A program made the position numbers and the translations under genes. Positions 24,479-34,952 of a DNA stretch of 64,000 nt are shown in pieces. The stretch comes from Myxococcales bacterium (GTDB taxonomy: Bacteria > Myxococcota_A > Bradymonadia > UBA7976 > UBA1532): assembly GCA_020633465.1 (NCBI GenBank), contig JACKDN010000016.1, positions 1 to 64,000 on the forward strand, written 5' to 3'. Under the pieces are notes generated by a model. That model saw only the letters and a program-made list of their open reading frames with translations, made no database searches and had not been told where the DNA came from. Each line of letters starts with the position of its first letter. Position 1 is the first letter of the stretch.

Positions 24479-27175
24479 GTGCGGTTCACGAGGTGGGTGC
24501 TGGCGGCGGCGGTGCTGGCGGCGGGGTGCGACGACGGCGGTGAGACCGGTGGCGGCGGGCTGGACGCGGGGCGCGAGGACGCGCGGGTCGCGGACGCGAT
24601 GCTGCCCGACGACGTGCGCATCCGGCCCGACACGGCGTACGACCGCTTCGGGCCCGAGCCGCCGCGCGACGCGGCGGTGGTGGACGCTTCGACGGGGCTG
24701 GACGCGGAGGGCGACGCGATGGCGGCCGTCGACGCGGCGGTCGATTCGACGGTCGACGCCTTCGCCGACGCCGAGGCGCCCGACGCCGCCGACGCCGCCG
24801 CGCCCGATGACGTCGGTCCGGACGCCGCGCCGGACGCGGCCCCCGACGTCGGGCCGCCGCCCGCCGCCTGCACCAACGCGCTGGACGACGACGGTGACGG
24901 GCTGGTCGACCTGGCCGATCCCGGCTGCCTCGACCTGGCCGACGACGACGAGACCGATCCCGCCTTCCCGCCCGCCTGCGCCGACGGGGAGGACGACGAC
25001 GGCGACGGCTCGACCGACTGGCCCGACGATCCCGACTGCGCCGCGGCGGGCGATCTCAGCGAGGGCCGCCTGTGCGTCACCGCGCGCCTGGTGGCCGAGG
25101 TGGGCGAGGGCGCGCACGCCCTGCGCGTGCCCGTCGGCGGCGGGCCCAGCCGCGCGCAGGGGAGCTGCGGCGGCGAGGCGGGCGAGGGCGTCGTCGCGGT
25201 CAGCGTCAACCGGCCCGCGCGGCTGGACGTCGCGCTGCGCGCCGAGGGCCGCACGCCGGTGATCTACGTGCGCGGGGCCTGCGAGCTCGACGGCACCGAG
25301 TGGGCCTGCGGACGCACGTTCGGCGCGGCCGACTTCCGCGTCGAGCGCCTGCCCGTCGGCACCACCTTCGTCGTCGTGGACAGCGACTTCGCCGACGGCG
25401 GCGCGCCGGTGGACCTCGAGCTGACGGTGACACCGCTCGACGCGCCGGCCTGCGACAACGGCGCCGACGACGACGGCGACGGGCTGATGGACGCCGAGGA
25501 TCCCGGCTGCGCCGACGCCCTGGACGCCGACGAGGTCGATCCGGACGAGCCGCCGGCCTGCGCCAACGGCGCCGACGACGACCTCGACGGGCAGACCGAC
25601 TGGCCGAACGATCCGCAGTGCCTCGCCGCCGGCGATCCCAGCGAGGCGCCGCGCTGCAACGATCCGACCGTGCCGGTGATCGAGGTGGGCCCGGACGGCG
25701 GCGTCTTCGCGCTGCCCCCGCGCGTCGCGCCCTCGCGCACGGCGGCGAGCTGCGGCGACGTGCGCGCGCCCGAGACGGTGTTCGCGGTGACGCTCGACGC
25801 GCCCGCCAGCCTGCGGGCCGAGCTGGCCAGCGAGGGGTTCCTCAACGGCCGGCTGTCGCTGCGCCCCCTGTGCGACGCGGCGCCGCAGGAGCGCGCCTGC
25901 AACCCGCGCACGCTGTTCGTCGACGAGCTGACCGCGGGCACCTGGTACGTGATCGCCGAGGTGGCCGCCGATCTGGCCGAGCCCGCTGACGCGACGGTCA
26001 CCTTCACCGTCGAGCCCTTCGTGCGCGCCTGCAGCGACGGCTTCGACAACGACCAGGACGGGCTCGCCGACGCCGCGGATCCCGGCTGCACCACGGCCTT
26101 CGACCGTGACGAAGCGGACGGCCCGGCGCCCCCGCAGTGCGCCAACGGCGTGGACGACGACGGCGACGGCGCGACCGACTGGCCGGCCGATCCCGGCTGC
26201 CGCGCGGCCGGCGACGTGGACGAGCGGCCGCTGTGCATCCTCAACGTGCCCCTGCACGCGGTGTCGGCGCCCGGCGGCGCCGTCGAGCTGCCCCTGGCCA
26301 ACCAGGGTGGGCTGACCGACGGCAGCTGCCGCCTGACCGGCGAGGGGCGCGAGCACGTGCTGGCCATCGACCTGGCCGAGCCCTCGAACGTCACCGTCGA
26401 CGTGCCCGAGCCGCTCGAGGCCGTCGCGCTGTATCACCGCACCGCTTGCGACCGGCCCCTGAGCGAGACCGCCTGCGAGCGGGCCGACACGCTGGCCCTG
26501 CGCGACCTGCCCGCCGGCACCCACTACGTCTTCGTCGATCCCGCGCGCCCGGCGCCCTTCACCGCCCAGGTGACCATCGACGCGGCGGCGCGCGCCTGCG
26601 GCAACGGCGTGGACGACGACGGCGACGGGGCCGTCGACGCGGCCGACCCCGGCTGCGCCCACGCCGACGACGTCGACGAGGCCGATCCACCCGCCGCGCC
26701 CGCCTGCAGCAACGGCGCGGACGACGACGGCGACGGGGCGATCGACTGGCCCGACGACCTCGACTGCCTGGCCGCCGGCGACGGCAGTGAGGACGGCCTC
26801 TGCGCCGGCCTGACCGACGTGATCGAGGTCGACGGCTCGGCCCTGCTGACCATCGATCTCGACGGCCGCGACGATCTCATCGAGATCACCTGCGCCGGCG
26901 GCGGCGGCGGCGGCGAGCGCGTCATCGCGCTGACCCTGGACGCGCCGGCCGACGTCGTCATCGAGGCCATCCACGCCGACTTCGACACCGCCATCGAGGT
27001 GCGCGGCGCCTGCGACGACGCCGACAGCGTCGTGGCCTGCAGCGACGACGAGGGCTTCGCGAACCGCGCGCGCGTCGAGCTGCCCGGCCTGGGGGCGGGC
27101 ACCTGGTTCATCGTGGTGGACGCGTTCCTGCGCAACAGCGGGACGACGGACGTGCGGATCAGCGTGGAGCGCTGA
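24479..27175 (+). CDS. Large modular surface lipoprotein with four Asp-rich/PPC-like modules
   Basis: An 898-residue protein from GTG 24479, with AGGAGGCGAGGC just upstream. The signal RFTRWVLAAAVLAAGC has an LAAGC lipobox, followed by an Asp/Ala/Pro linker to ~130. Four modules of ~190 residues follow. Each starts with a paired Ca-loop-like signature (C-x-NG-x-DDDGDG-x-x-D-x-x-DPGC, then C-x-NG-DDDGDG-x-x-DWP-x-DPxC-x-x-AGD). Each continues into a ~110-residue beta domain resembling pre-peptidase C-terminal (PPC) domains (for example GTWFIVVDAF near the end). The protein ends directly after the fourth module. Likely a cell-surface adhesive or scaffold protein. No catalytic residues seen. Confidence 0.8.
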   Translation: MRFTRWVLAAAVLAAGCDDGGETGGGGLDAGREDARVADAMLPDDVRIRPDTAYDRFGPEPPRDAAVVDASTGLDAEGDAMAAVDAAVDSTVDAFADAEAPDAADAAAPDDVGPDAAPDAAPDVGPPPAACTNALDDDGDGLVDLADPGCLDLADDDETDPAFPPACADGEDDDGDGSTDWPDDPDCAAAGDLSEGRLCVTARLVAEVGEGAHALRVPVGGGPSRAQGSCGGEAGEGVVAVSVNRPARLDVALRAEGRTPVIYVRGACELDGTEWACGRTFGAADFRVERLPVGTTFVVVDSDFADGGAPVDLELTVTPLDAPACDNGADDDGDGLMDAEDPGCADALDADEVDPDEPPACANGADDDLDGQTDWPNDPQCLAAGDPSEAPRCNDPTVPVIEVGPDGGVFALPPRVAPSRTAASCGDVRAPETVFAVTLDAPASLRAELASEGFLNGRLSLRPLCDAAPQERACNPRTLFVDELTAGTWYVIAEVAADLAEPADATVTFTVEPFVRACSDGFDNDQDGLADAADPGCTTAFDRDEADGPAPPQCANGVDDDGDGATDWPADPGCRAAGDVDERPLCILNVPLHAVSAPGGAVELPLANQGGLTDGSCRLTGEGREHVLAIDLAEPSNVTVDVPEPLEAVALYHRTACDRPLSETACERADTLALRDLPAGTHYVFVDPARPAPFTAQVTIDAAARACGNGVDDDGDGAVDAADPGCAHADDVDEADPPAAPACSNGADDDGDGAIDWPDDLDCLAAGDGSEDGLCAGLTDVIEVDGSALLTIDLDGRDDLIEITCAGGGGGGERVIALTLDAPADVVIEAIHADFDTAIEVRGACDDADSVVACSDDEGFANRARVELPGLGAGTWFIVVDAFLRNSGTTDVRISVER

Positions 27176-27219
27176 CGGCCGCTCCGTGCGCTGCGACGCC
27201 GCGCACGACCTCGTGATCG

Positions 27220-27783
27220 TCAGCGCAGGAGGTCACCCACGCGCAGGCGGACACGGGTGCGCGGCAGCTCGACCTCGTCACTCTCGTGCAGCAACCGCAC
27301 GACGCCGTATCGGCCGTCGGCCTCGGGCTCGCTGTGCACCTCCAGGCGACGCGCCTTCAGATCGAGCAGCCAGTACACGGGCACCATGGCGCTGGCGTAA
27401 ATCGCGGCCTTGTCATGATCGGCCTGCTGGGAGGTGTACGAGACCTCGATGACCAGCACCGCCTCGTCGCCTCGAGGATGGCGCTCGAAGAAGGTGTCTT
27501 CGTCCCCCTCGACGATCGAGAAATCGGGCTCGGGCAACGAGTCGTCGCTGACCGCGAGAGGCTTGGCCTCCCGGACGAGCGTCGGCGGCGCATAGGCGCG
27601 ATACAGCGTCCGCGCCATCCGGCTCGTGGCGGTCGCATGGGGCGGACCTTGGGGACGCACGACGACCAACTCCCCTCGCAGCAGCTCCAGCGGCTCGTCT
27701 TCGGCGAGGATGCCGGACGCGACCATCGCCATGACCTCGTCTACCGTGAAGCGCCGGGTCTGGTGGACGGTCTCGAGGCTCAT
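27220..27783 (-). CDS. Uma2-family (PD-(D/E)XK fold) protein
   Basis: A 187-residue protein starting MSLETVHQTRRFTVDEVMAMVASG. It matches the Uma2/DUF820 family: YxxLLxGEL-like LELLRGELVVVRPQGPPH, LPEPDFSIVEGDE (the conserved PD), VLVIEVSYTSQQADHDKAAIYA (the (D/E)-x-S/T and Lys of the nuclease-like core) and VPVYWLLDL. Uma2 proteins have a restriction-endonuclease fold of unknown role and are abundant in cyanobacteria, Chloroflexi and Myxococcota (family knowledge). GGAGGTG precedes ATG 27783, and a TATACT lies ~21 bases upstream as a possible -10. Confidence 0.9.
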   Translation of the reverse strand: MSLETVHQTRRFTVDEVMAMVASGILAEDEPLELLRGELVVVRPQGPPHATATSRMARTLYRAYAPPTLVREAKPLAVSDDSLPEPDFSIVEGDEDTFFERHPRGDEAVLVIEVSYTSQQADHDKAAIYASAMVPVYWLLDLKARRLEVHSEPEADGRYGVVRLLHESDEVELPRTRVRLRVGDLLR

Positions 27784-27955
27784 CGTTCTGCACCTCCGCG
27801 CGCAGTATACCGGTCGCGTCTTCGGGCGCGACAGACGGTCGTCGGACCGCGTGGGCGATGGGCCACCCGTCGTCGCCTGACGACGCGCGCCGCCGACGCT
27901 GTAGTAAGTCGACGACACGGGCGGGAACGCGGCGCGCATCGGCTATCATCGCCGG

Positions 27956-28612
27956 GTGGAGCCGCACACCGTCCTGGTCGTCGATGACAACCCGGCCAAC
28001 CTCCGCGTGGTCGTGAGCCACCTGCAGGCCTATGGCCTCGAGGCGATCACCGCGCGGGACGGCGAGGCGGGGCTCGAGCGTGCCCGCCGCGGGCGGCCGT
28101 CGTTGATCCTGCTCGACATCGAGATGCCCGGCATCGACGGCTACGAGACGTGTCGCCGGCTGAAGAGCGACGCGGCCACCGTCGAGGTGCCGGTCGTGTT
28201 CATGACGGTGCGCGCCGAGACCGAGGACAAGGTGCGCGGCTTCGACCTCGGCGCGGTGGACTACCTCACCAAGCCCATCGACGCGCGCGAGCTGCTGGCG
28301 CGCGTGCGGACGCACCTCGAGTTGCAGGGCCTGCGCGCGCGGCTCGCCGCGCAGAACGAGGCGCTCGAGGAACGGATCGCCGAGCGCACCCGCGCCCTCG
28401 AGCGCGAACTCGCGCAGTCCGAGCAGCTGCGTCGCGAGCAGGAGCAGCTGCTCGAGATGGTGCGCGCGCAGAGCGACGTGATGCGCGGGCTGACCCGTGA
28501 TTGGCTCGAGGCGCGGCGCGCCCGCGATCAGGGCCTGTCGACGACGCTGAAGGAGCGAGTGAGCGCCCGCCTCGGCCTCGTGCACACCCACCTGCGCAGG
28601 CGCGGCGGTTGA
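27956..28612 (+). CDS. Response regulator with C-terminal coiled coil
   Basis: A 218-residue protein from GTG 27956. Residues 1-120 form a receiver domain: VLVVDDN acidic pocket, LILLDIEMPGIDG with the phospho-acceptor Asp (~residue 51), VVFMTVRAE (Thr) and VDYLTKPI (Lys). Residues ~130-200 are a Glu/Arg/Leu heptad coiled coil (NEALEERIAERTRALERELAQ). There is no output domain in this frame. A LuxR-type HTH follows directly in the next frame (TTGA overlap), so the two may be one protein split by a frame change. TATCAT at 27944-27949 sits only 7 bases before the GTG, so a leaderless transcript is possible. Linked to the hybrid kinase downstream. Confidence 0.86.
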   Translation: MEPHTVLVVDDNPANLRVVVSHLQAYGLEAITARDGEAGLERARRGRPSLILLDIEMPGIDGYETCRRLKSDAATVEVPVVFMTVRAETEDKVRGFDLGAVDYLTKPIDARELLARVRTHLELQGLRARLAAQNEALEERIAERTRALERELAQSEQLRREQEQLLEMVRAQSDVMRGLTRDWLEARRARDQGLSTTLKERVSARLGLVHTHLRRRGG

Positions 28613-28938
28613 TCGGCGAGGCCGCGGCGCGGGCCGAGGTCGAGGCCCACCTCGACACCGCGATGGCGTTGCTCGAGCCGGCCGCCGACTCGGCCGCCAG
28701 CGTCGAAGGGCACCTGGACGACGACGCCGAGGGATCGCCGCTGCTCGCGCTCAGCGCCCGGGAGAACGAGGTGCTCGACCTGCTGGTCGACGGCAGCTCG
28801 ACCAAGGAGATCGCCTGGTCGTTGGGCATCGCGCGCACCACCGTCAGCACGTACCGCGCGCGCTTGATGGAGAAGCTGGGCGTCGACAACGTGCCCGCGC
28901 TGATCCGCACGGTGCTCACCCTGCGCGACGCGCGCTGA
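28609..28938 (+). CDS. LuxR-type helix-turn-helix protein (possibly the output domain of the preceding regulator)
   Basis: A 109-residue protein if started at TTG 28609. ATG 28663 is an alternative. Residues ~48-105 form a GerE/LuxR HTH: LSARENEVLDLLVDGSSTKEIAW, SLGIARTTVSTYRARLMEKLGVDN. The ~45 residues before it are an acidic helix. The overlap with the receiver-coiled-coil gene and the absence of any ribosome site suggest either tight coupling or, more likely, one NarL-like regulator broken by a single-base change, since frame breaks abound just downstream. Ends 4 bases before the hybrid kinase. Confidence 0.78.
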   Translation: MIGEAAARAEVEAHLDTAMALLEPAADSAASVEGHLDDDAEGSPLLALSARENEVLDLLVDGSSTKEIAWSLGIARTTVSTYRARLMEKLGVDNVPALIRTVLTLRDAR

Positions 28939-28942
28939 TCCC

Positions 28943-31900
28943 GTGGCCGTCGAGACGCCCGCCGGCTGGGCCTCGGACGAGGCGGCGGGCCCGTCCGTCC
29001 AGCTGCCGCCGGACCTGTCGCTGGACCGGATCCTCCATCGCAGCGCCCACACCCTCGTCGCCCGCTGCGCCGGCGCGGACGGCGCGCGCGTCGTGGTCAA
29101 GACGCCGGCGCCCTGGGTCCCGGCGCCCGAGGCCGAGGCGCGCTATCGCCGCGAGCACCGGCTGCTGACGCTGGCCCCTGGTCCGCATCTGGTCGGCGCG
29201 GTCGAGCTGCGCTTCTGGGGCGCCCGGCCCTTTCTGGTGCTCGCCGACGCGGGCGCCGAGACGTTGGCGCATCACCTCGCCTGGGGACCGCTGCGACCCG
29301 ACGACGTGCTGCACATCCTGGTGTGGCGGCGCGCGCGCGCTCCGTCGCCTGCACGCCGTCGGTGTCCTGCACCGCGACGTTGTCCGGCCAACCTGCTGTG
29401 GGCGCTGCGGACCGGCGCGGTCGAGCTGATCGATCTCGACCGGGCGCTCGAGCGCGAGACGCCCGCCGCGGCCCCCGAGCTCGCCGGCCCGCCCACCTAC
29501 CGGGCGCCCGAGCTGTGCGGCATCGCCCACGCGCCGGCCGACGCGCGCGCCGATCTGTACGCCCTGGGCGTCACCGCGTGGCAGCTGCTGGTGGGGCACC
29601 CGCCCTTCGACGGCGCCGACGCCGAGGCGGTGATCCACGCCCACCTGGCGCGGCGCGCCACGCCGGTGCACCGCGTGCGGGCGGAGGTGCCCCGCGCCCT
29701 GTCGGACATCGTCCAGTGCCTGCTGCGCAAGCGGCCCGCGGACCGCTACCCGGACGCCGCGGCGCTGCTGGCCGATCTCGAGGCGGCGCAGCGGGGCGGC
29801 GCGGCGCCGGGGCCCGCCGGGCGGCTGACGTGGGGCGCCTGCACGGCCGCGCGCTGGCGCACGACGCGCTGGTCGACGCGTTCGAGGCGGAGGGCGCGGG
29901 CGGGCGCGGCCGGTGGTGATCGTCGGCGAGGCCGGCGTCGGCAAGAGCCGGCTGCTCGACGCCTTCCGGTCTCACGTCGAGGCTGGCGGCGGCGGCTTCT
30001 TCGCCGGGCGCTTCGACGTGGTGGGCAGCGGCCCACCCTACGAGGCCGTCGCCGAGGGCCTGCGCGCGGCGGTCGGCGCGTTGCTCGGCGGGCCCGCCGA
30101 GCAGGCGGCGGCTCGCCTGGAGGCCGTCCGTCGGGCGGCGGCGCCCAACCGCGATCTCGTCGCCGAGCTGGTGCCGGCGTCCGCCCGACGCTCGAGTCGC
30201 TGCCGCCGCCGACCGCCGTCGATCCGGTCGAGGCCCGGGCGCGCGCCCGCCACGTGCTGTGCTCGGTGCTCTATGCGCTCGCGTCGCCGGAGCGCCCGCT
30301 GGTGCTGGCGATCGACGACCTGCACTGGGCCGACGGCGCCTCGCTCGACCTGCTGGCCCGCGTCGCCAGCGACCCGCAGCACCGCGGCCTGCTGGTCGTC
30401 GTGGCGAGCCGGGACGCGCGCTTCCTCGAGATGCTGTCGGACCGCGGGGTCGACTGTCACGCGATCCGCCTGGCGCCCCTCGACGAGGCGGCGCTCGCGG
30501 GGCTGATCGCCGACACGCTGGCCTGCGGGCGGGCGGACGCGGCGCCGCTGGCGGCCGTGCTCGAGCGAAGACCGGCGGCAACCCGCTTTCGTCAACCTGT
30601 TCCTCGCGCGGCTGCGCGAGCGGCCTGCTCGCCTGGGAAGGCGAGCGCTGGCGCTGGGACCTGCGGGCCGTCGAGAGCGCCGACGTGGGCGACGACGTGG
30701 CGCGCGTCGTCCTCGGGCGGCTGGAGGCGCTGCCGGGCGCGGCGTCGTCGGTGGTGGGCGAGGCCGCCTGCTTCGGCCGGCGGGCCCCCGTGGAGGTGTT
30801 GGCGCGGGTGGCCGACTGCCCGCCCGAGGTGCTGATGGAGCGCATCCGGCCCGCGCTGGCGGCGGGCGTGCTGGTGGTGCACCACGACGTCGACGGCGTG
30901 CACGCCGTCGGCTTCCCGCACGACCGCATCGTCGAGGCGGCGCGGGCGCGGCTGACCGCCGAGCAGCGGGCGGCGATCCACCTGCGCATCGGCCGCTGCC
31001 TCGCGGGGGCGCGCGAAGGCGTGCCCGACGCGCTGTTCGCGGCCGCCGCCCACCTGGCGCGCGCGCTCCCGGCGATGGGCGACGCCGCCGAGCGCGTCCG
31101 GTTCGCCCACCTCGCCCGGCGAGCCGGCGATCACGCCTGGGCGAGCGCCGGCTTCGAGGACGCGCTGGGTCACTACGACGCGGGCATCGAGGCCCTCGGC
31201 CCCGCGGGCTGGGGCGTCGAGTACGACCTGGCGCTGGCGCTGCACGAGGGCGCGGCCGAGGCGGCGCGGGTCGTCGGTCGGGCCGATCGGATGAACGCCT
31301 GCGTCGACGCCGTGCTCGCGAACGCGGCTGGCCTGCCGACCAGGCGGCTGCCTGGTCCACGCGCATCGTCGCGGCGACCGACGCGGGCGGACCCACGAGG
31401 CCGTCGAAGGCGGCGGAGCGTTTCCTGACGCTGGCCGGCGCCCGCGGCCCACGCGCGGCGGGCGCGCCGGATCGCCTTCGGTTGGCGCGGACGCTGTGGG
31501 CGCTCGCCGGGCCCTCGCGCGGACGCCTGCGGCGGCTCCCGGTGACCACCGGTGCCATCGACGCCGGCATCCAGCGGGTGCAGCATATCTCGCGCCCGCC
31601 TTCTCGCGCGCTACCCCGAGCGGGGCCGCTCTACGTCTTCGACGACGTCCGCACGGTGTTGCGCGACGGCGTCGCGGCCTGGGGGACCGCTCACCTGGAT
31701 GGCGTCGGGCGTGCTGTGCACCGCCGTGGGCCTGCTCGAGCGCGCCCACGCGCTCATCGAGCTTCGCGCACGCGCAGGCCGAACGGGTGGGTTCGCCGCA
31801 CATCCGCGCGCGCGGATTCGGGTCATGGACGCCGGCTGCGTCCAGTGGTGGCGCCAGCCGGTCGGCGAGATGGTGGAGCTGCTCGACCTCGGCGGCCGAC

Positions 31901-34151
31901 GCGGCGGCTCGGGCCGGCGACACCGATGGTGCACTACGCCGGGCTCATCGCGGCGGCCTATGCGCTGATCGCCGGCGAGCCGCTCGATCGCGTCAGCTTC
32001 GACTGCAGCAGGTGCGCGCGCGGGCGCGCCTGGATCAGGTGCTCGACGTCGAGCGCTCCGCGGCGGCGATCCACGCGCACGTCGCCTGGCTGCGGGGCCT
32101 CGCCGGCGGCCCGCCGCCGCCCGGCTCCGGAGCACGCGCCCTGGCTCGGGCTGTTGACCGCGCTCGTCGAAGGCGAGCGGCGCGCGGCGTTCGAGGCCGC
32201 CGTCGCCCTCGGGCCGTGGTTCCGCGACCGCTTCCCGGTCACCGCGGACGTGCTGTCGGCCTGGACCCATCGGCTGGTCGCGCTGTGGGGGCGGTCGAGC
32301 AGGGCTGGATCGCCGCGGCGCGGCGCGGCGGCCGACGCGGGCGGGCCTGCGCCTCATCCGGCGGGCCGCGCGCCAGGTGCCTGGCGCCGGTGGCGGCTGG
32401 CGTGGGTCGCGGCGCCGCGAAAACGCGCGGCCGGCTGCCGCGAGGCAGCGCTGGCCCTGTACGAGCGCGCGATCCGCGGCGCGCGACGCCGGCGTGCAGC
32501 ACGAGGTCGCTATCCTCTGCGGCGACACCGCCGACCTGCTCGAGCAGATGGAGCGCCTGACGGCCGCCCGCGCGTACCGCCACGAAGCGCGGGCGGCGCT
32601 GCAGCAGTGGCAGGCGCGCGCCCGGCGCTGGGCGATGCGCGGGCCGACGCTGCGCCGCCGCCGCAGCTGTCGCAGGCGGCGCTGGCGATCACCGAGGAGG
32701 TGATCCTCGACCGCCTCCTCGCGCGCGTGCTGGCGGCGCTGTTGGAGCAGGCGCGGGGCGTCCGCGGCGCGCTGGTGCTGGGCGACGCCGAGGCCGCCAC
32801 CGTCGAGGCGCGCATGGAGCTCGGGCAGTCGCCCCGTGTGGGCCCGAGCGTGCCCCTCGGGGCGGCGCGCGACCTCCCGGCGAAGCTGGTTCAGCGGGTG
32901 CTGCGCGCGCAGCACGCGGTCGTGTTGGGTGATCCCGACGAGGCCGACGTCGACGACCCGTACCTGCGCGGGCGCCCGGCGCTCTCGGTGTTGTGTGTCC
33001 CCATCGTGCGCGGCGGCGACGTGCGGGGCGCCGTGTACCTCGAGAACGACCTGGTCGAGCACGCCTTCGCGGCGCGCCAGATCGTGGCGGTGCAGACGCT
33101 GGCCGCGCAGGCGGCGATCGCCATCGAGAACGCGCGCCTGTACGAGAGCCTCGACGCGCAGGTGCGCGAGCGGACCGAGGCCCTCGAGGTGGCGTTGGCG
33201 CGGGCGCAGGTGGCCAGCCGGGTGAAGAGCACCTTCCTCGCCACCATGAGCCACGAGCTCAAGACGCCGCTCAACGCGATCCTGGGGTACGCGGACTACC
33301 TGCGCGAGCGGGCGACGCTGGACACCGAGGGTCGCAAGGGCGTCGAGACCATCCGGCGCAGCGGCGCTCACCTGCTGGGCGTGATCGACGACATCCTCGA
33401 CATGGCCCGGCTGGCGGGCGCGTCGAGCTCGACCCGCGGCCGGCCGCGCTGCGCGATCTGGCCCGCGAGGCGGTCGACTTCGTCGCGCCGATCGCGCGCC
33501 GCAAGGGCCTGCGGTTGGCCATCGACGCCGACGGCGATCTGCCCGCGCGCGTCGAGGTCGACGCCAGTCGACTGCGCCAGGTGCTGCTGAACCTGCTCGA
33601 CAACGCGGTGAAGTTCGCCGTGAGCGGCCAGGTGACGCTGCGGCTCACCGTCGTGCGCGCCGAGCCGGCGAGCGTGCGCGTTCGCGTCGAGGTCGAAGAC
33701 ACCGGCCCGGGCATCGACGCCGCGCGCCTGGGCTCGATCTTCGAGCCGTTCGAGCAGGCCGGGGCGCGCGCCGATCGCAGCCGGGGGACGGGGCTCGGCC
33801 TCGCCATCACGCAGGGCATCGTCGAGCTGATGGGGGGCGAGATCGGCGTCCGCAGCACCCCGGGCGTCGGCAGCACGTTCGGCTTCGAGCTCGAGCTGCC
33901 GGTGACCGACGGCCGGCCGATGCCGACGCCGACGCCCAGGCCGTCCACGCGGGATCCGGTGGCCCGCCCCCGCGCCCGACCGGCGCGCCTGGCGGCTTGG
34001 CCGAGGCGGGCAAGCTGACCCGGGTGGCCGAGCTGGCCCACAGATCGCCGAGCGCGATCCCCGGCACGCCGCGATGGCGCAGCGCATCGAGGCGCTCGCC
34101 TTCGACTTCGACGACCGCGCCATCCTGGCCCTGTTCGCCGACGACCGCTGA
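28943..34151 (+). pseudogene. Ser/Thr kinase-AAA ATPase-GAF-histidine kinase hybrid, broken by many frame changes
   Basis: Pieces in all three plus frames assemble one ~1,730-residue protein. They are: a protein kinase domain (VVKTP Lys, LHRDV catalytic loop ~29388, PPTYRAPELCG, DLYALGVTAWQLL); an AAA_16 ATPase (VIVGEAGVGKSRLLDAF ~29913 Walker A, LVLAIDDLHWADG ~30300 Walker B, KTGGNPL); a TPR-like region; GAF (LSVLCVPIVRGGDVRGAVYLEN ~32985); HisKA (FLATMSHELKTPLNAILGYADYL ~33235); HATPase (LLNLLDNAVKF, DTGPGID, RGTGLGLAI); and a helical tail ending FDDRAILALFADDR at 34151. This is the trifunctional kinase family common in myxobacteria. More than a dozen single-base frame changes occur, densest at 31.3-32.7 kb, yet codon character is kept between them. 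Recent decay or sequence error cannot be separated here. Confidence 0.78.
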
Positions 34152-34255
34152 CGACACGCGTCGTCATCTTCCTACACGCCCGACGACAGACCTGAGCCAG
34201 GGCCCTCGCTAGCCTGCTGGCATGGGGTCCACACCCAGACGAGCCGGGGTCCGCC

Positions 34256-34838
34256 ATGAGACGCGATGGATGGGTCTGCTCGCGCTCTGCGGCATCGCAC
34301 TTCGCGTGCGACGACGCGGGCGACGGCGGGTAGACTGACGCGGCCGCGGTCATCGACAGCGGCGCGATCGACGGGGAGGGCTGCCTGACGGGTCGCCCAT
34401 GCCCGACGCGGGCCGACCTGATGGCGCGCTCGCCGACATGCGCTGCCCGACGCCGACGCCGAAGACGCGGGCCTGAGGGCGACGCCGAGGTGCCGGACGG
34501 CGCGCGCGCGATGCCATCGTGGCCGACGCCGACGCGCCGGACGGCGCGCGCGATGCCATCGTGGCCGACGCCGACGCGCGGACGGCGCCGCGCGCGATGC
34601 CATCGTGGCCGACGCCGACGCGCTGGACGGCGCCCTCGCCTTCGACGAGGGGCTGCCTGACGAAGGGCCGCTCGACGCCGGCCTGCAGCTCGACGCCGGC
34701 GCACTGGACGAAGGCCGCCCGACGCGGGCGGGCAAACCTGACGCCGACGCGCTGGACGGAGGGCTTTCGACGCCGGCTGGCAGCCCGACGCCGACGCGCC
34801 TGATGCCGGCCCCGCGTTCGCCGTGCGGGGCCGCGTGA
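34256..34838 (+). pseudogene. Asp/Ala-rich lipoprotein, frame-broken
   Basis: ATG 34256 opens MRRDGW, and the adjacent frame continues GLLALCGIAL, before CDDAGDGG returns: together a lipoprotein signal split by a frame change. Downstream, alternating frames give Asp-Ala-rich phrases (IVADADAPDGARDAIVADAD, DALDGALAFDEGLPDEGPLD, QLDAGALDEGR, PDADALDGG). These are the same linker type as in the intact lipoproteins of this window. No folded domain is visible after the linker. It could be the separated N-terminus of the collagen-like protein downstream, but that has its own signal peptide. Direct repeats of a GCGCGCGATGCCATCGTGGC-like unit at ~34505-34612 lie inside. Confidence 0.55.
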
Positions 34839-34952
34839 TCCAGATCCAGCTCGGAGGGCGCCTCGTCGGCCCTGGAGCTCACCGCGCGGGCGCGGCAAAC
34901 GGCGCGTGCGCGCCAGCAATCTCGCTACCGCGTTCGAGGGAGGCTGACCCCC

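Noticed and set aside
23309..26974. 1,221-codon minus-strand frame through the modular lipoprotein at 24.5-27.2 kb
   Set aside because: The frame upstream of 24379 is an antisense shadow. The real minus-strand lipoprotein starts at 24379 with its own signal.
28943..34151. Several separate small genes in place of the hybrid kinase
   Set aside because: Each open piece continues the domain order of a single trifunctional kinase in another frame, and none has its own start signals.
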